In this document: positions 62,023 to 64,000 of the stretch, piece after piece
How positions within the stretch are numbered: the stretch's first letter is position 1
Layout of the letters: each line of letters opens with the position of its first letter
The notes under the pieces: model-generated
Databases searched by the model: none
What the model was told of the DNA's origin: nothing
Seen by the model: only the letters and a program-made list of their open reading frames with translations
Source: Bacteroidota bacterium
Lineage (GTDB): Bacteria > Bacteroidota > Bacteroidia > AKYH767-A > OLB10
Length of the DNA stretch: 64,000 bases
Assembly (NCBI GenBank): GCA_024643795.1
Contig: JAHEMF010000002.1
Coordinates: 58,456 to 122,455 of the forward strand
Direction of reading: 5' to 3'
Made by a program: the position numbers and the translations under genes

Positions 62023-64000
62023 TTAAAACCAGGCACTCAAGGTTACAACCAGATTTCTTCCGGGAGCGCTTATCCCTGAAGAAAAGACTCTGTAGTGTGA
62101 ATCCAGAACATTTTCCACCTTCGCTTTAATACTTGCATAAACGGTAGGCATGAATTCAATCTGCAGGTTGTAAGTGATCCAGGCCGGCATACCATCAGCT
62201 GTGGCATATTGAATGTTGTCTTCACCGCTATTGCCATATTCGTCTACTGACTTCTTCTCATTAAACAGTGAATAGGCAGTAACTCTCAGCTTCGATCTTG
62301 AATAACTCAGAGAGAATTTTCCAAACATTGGCGGAATATGATCTAGTGGTTCTTTTTGTGAAGTTGATGTAATAACTCCTTTGGTTTTTGTTATAGTTCC
62401 TTCAAGGGTCCATTGTTTACTCAGGTTCACCCGTACCGAGCCGTTGAATCCATATATATAAGCTGAACCTGCATTTTGGTTTGCATATACTTCTGAAAGG
62501 ACGCCATCATATATTATTGAATCGGCACCATTCCAGGTTGCCCTTCTCGTCACAATAGCATCTTTGTATAGGGTATACCATGCAGTTCCCGAAAACATAA
62601 CTATTTCATTGTGTCGGTAAGTAAAGCCGCCTTCACAATTGTATGTGTATTCTGGTTTGAGATCCTGATTGGGTACGATCACTGTACCGGAATTGCTGTC
62701 GAAGACCTTGCTGAGGTCGTCAAGGTTCGGAGATCTGAATCCTGTAGCTCCGGTTATATTGAATCTGAGAGCTTCTGATGGTTGGTAGATGAAACCAACC
62801 ACACCACTTATTGCAGAATAATTTTCTTTATAATCACCAACCTGAAGTTTATAAAATGCAGTGTCACCGAAGTTGGCGGTCAATCCTGTATAATTAAATC
62901 TCAACCCTTGTTCCAGAACAAATTTATTTATCTCTCTTTTATGGGTAATATAAAGTGAAACAGCGGAATAATCTGATCCCCCGGAAGGGTATCGTGTAGA
63001 AATATCAGCAGTAGATCCTGAAATAATATTTTTTTGTTCTGCGCTTGAATTCACCCCGTTATAAAAAACTTCCATACCATAACGGAACTCACTTAATGAG
63101 ACCCTCTTTTCAATATCAGTATTAAAACTTAATATGTGTAGTTGTTCTAATCGTTCACTCCTTATTAAACTGCCAAATGATCTGGTGTTTCTGCTTTCCT
63201 CAATAAATTGGTATGCAAGTGTGGTATTAATATTATCGATCAGTTTTGAAACAGATTCATGCTTTATGGTATAGGCGGCCAGGCCTCTTATCTGCGGGCC
63301 ATAGAACCACTCTCCATAGCGGAAAGTGCCATCAGGCAATGTATCGGTGAGCCGGTCGTATCGAGGGATGTCTCCGGACCTTGAGAATTGAATATTGAGG
63401 ACATGTGATGTGTTATCTGCAGGTTTGTAAAGAAATTTTTGCAGGAAATCAATTTGATCATACCCTGTGTATTTTTGTACGTTGGGGTCAGAATTCTCAA
63501 AAACCGTATCACGGCCATTTGAAAATTCCTGATAATAAAAACGTTTTCCCCAATCATCAGGTTGATCTTTTCTTTCCGAACCCATTCTTACATCATCGAA
63601 TGAAGAGTAGGTTAAAGAAGTGAGGCTTCCAAGTTTATCATTGCTGATCGTAAAATCAATATGCCCGGTTGCAGCTGTGTTGGCAGTTGCAAATTTGGTA
63701 GTAAGGTTTCCTGATGTGTACGTATTTTTTGGATTTTTTGCCAGTATGGGGTCTCTTGAAATAAAATGCATTACGCCTCCAAGCGCATCACTACCATACA
63801 TGACTGAACCCGGACCGAACAACACTTCTACTTTTTCGAGTAAAAGAGGATCGATGGTAATTACATTTTGAAGATGTCCGGCCCTGTAAATAGCATTATT
63901 CATTCTAATTCCATCCACTACAATTAAAATTTTATTGGCCTCAAAGCCTCGGAGTACGGGACTACCACCCCCTGCCTGACTTTTTTGGACATTCACCATC
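62023..64000 (-). CDS. TonB-dependent outer-membrane receptor, 5' end outside window
   Basis: The C-terminal 658 or more residues of a TonB-dependent receptor; the start lies beyond the window and a Met codon near 63999 is internal. The plug domain shows VQKSQAGGGSPVLRGFEANK, DGIRMNNAIYRAGHLQN and VLFGPGSVMYGSDALGGV; the rest is the 22-strand barrel, ending in the C-terminal aromatic GRNLVVTLSAWF. The SQxGGGSPxxRGF pattern resembles heme/hemoglobin- or cation-type receptors, but the ligand cannot be assigned. TonB, ExbB and ExbD are not in the window. Confidence 0.93.
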   Translation of the reverse strand, partial: MVNVQKSQAGGGSPVLRGFEANKILIVVDGIRMNNAIYRAGHLQNVITIDPLLLEKVEVLFGPGSVMYGSDALGGVMHFISRDPILAKNPKNTYTSGNLTTKFATANTAATGHIDFTISNDKLGSLTSLTYSSFDDVRMGSERKDQPDDWGKRFYYQEFSNGRDTVFENSDPNVQKYTGYDQIDFLQKFLYKPADNTSHVLNIQFSRSGDIPRYDRLTDTLPDGTFRYGEWFYGPQIRGLAAYTIKHESVSKLIDNINTTLAYQFIEESRNTRSFGSLIRSERLEQLHILSFNTDIEKRVSLSEFRYGMEVFYNGVNSSAEQKNIISGSTADISTRYPSGGSDYSAVSLYITHKREINKFVLEQGLRFNYTGLTANFGDTAFYKLQVGDYKENYSAISGVVGFIYQPSEALRFNITGATGFRSPNLDDLSKVFDSNSGTVIVPNQDLKPEYTYNCEGGFTYRHNEIVMFSGTAWYTLYKDAIVTRRATWNGADSIIYDGVLSEVYANQNAGSAYIYGFNGSVRVNLSKQWTLEGTITKTKGVITSTSQKEPLDHIPPMFGKFSLSYSRSKLRVTAYSLFNEKKSVDEYGNSGEDNIQYATADGMPAWITYNLQIEFMPTVYASIKAKVENVLDSHYRVFSSGISAPGRNLVVTLSAWF

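Overview
The window looks like ordinary chromosomal DNA from a member of the Bacteroidetes (Bacteroidota), most likely an aerobic, gliding or type IX secretion (T9SS) lineage related to Flavobacteriales, Cytophagales or Sphingobacteriales. The evidence is: gldH and a PorG-like (DUF6089) protein; a PKD-repeat giant protein; an IPExxxVDY protein next to pyk; the holB-ricT-gldH order; a CtaB/subunit III/subunit IV/SCO/DUF420 cytochrome oxidase cluster; a five-helix SdhC with SdhA and SdhB; and many exact copies of the Bacteroidetes -7 promoter element TAnnTTTG, often with TTG or TTTG 20-21 nt upstream. Base composition is moderately AT-rich throughout and no clearly foreign island, insertion sequence, prophage or CRISPR array was seen.

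Layout. 1-6.3 kb: 3' part of an SDR epimerase, trhO, then a minus-strand oxidase assembly operon (ctaB, two subunit III genes, subunit IV, SCO, DUF420, small CxxC protein) with a recognisable promoter at its head. 6.3-10.3 kb: sugar-phosphate transferase, trpS, plsC-gatC, bacilliredoxin. 10.3-12 kb: an odd signalling locus (stand-alone PAS protein, histidine-kinase ATPase without a DHp/H-box helix, single-domain response regulator). 12-16 kb: tadA, IPExxxVDY-pyk, a truncated secreted protein, ABC permease. 16-23.4 kb: purH and the rod-shape operon mreBCD-pbp2-rodA. 23.4-32.6 kb: pheS, cyclophilin, small proteins, vWA-cvpA, pgk, and holB-ricT-gldH. 32.6-39 kb: minus-strand envelope operon coaX-OMP-TPR-lptC-small protein-ppiD. 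39-49 kb: tRNA-Phe, a second single-domain response regulator, a 485-residue helical protein, a membrane-anchored FN3-like protein and a 2178-residue PKD giant. 49-64 kb: sensor kinase-gpmI, PorG-like protein, pepP, sdhCAB, acpH-like gene, a histone-H1-like Lys/Ala/Pro protein, initiator tRNA, era-der and a TonB-dependent receptor that runs off the window.

How the genes work together. Most are core: respiration (oxidase maturation and succinate dehydrogenase), glycolysis (pgk, gpmI, pyk), cell-wall elongation, translation (trpS, pheS, gatC, tadA, trhO, two tRNAs, era, der) and outer-membrane biogenesis. The least ordinary parts are the PAS/ATPase/response-regulator locus and the FN3/PKD giant locus. 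They share a 15-nt sequence placed 77-78 nt before the first start codon of each, and each locus has a similar stand-alone response regulator nearby. The PKD giant and its small upstream partner have T9SS-cargo-like domains, but both end without a recognisable T9SS C-terminal sorting domain.
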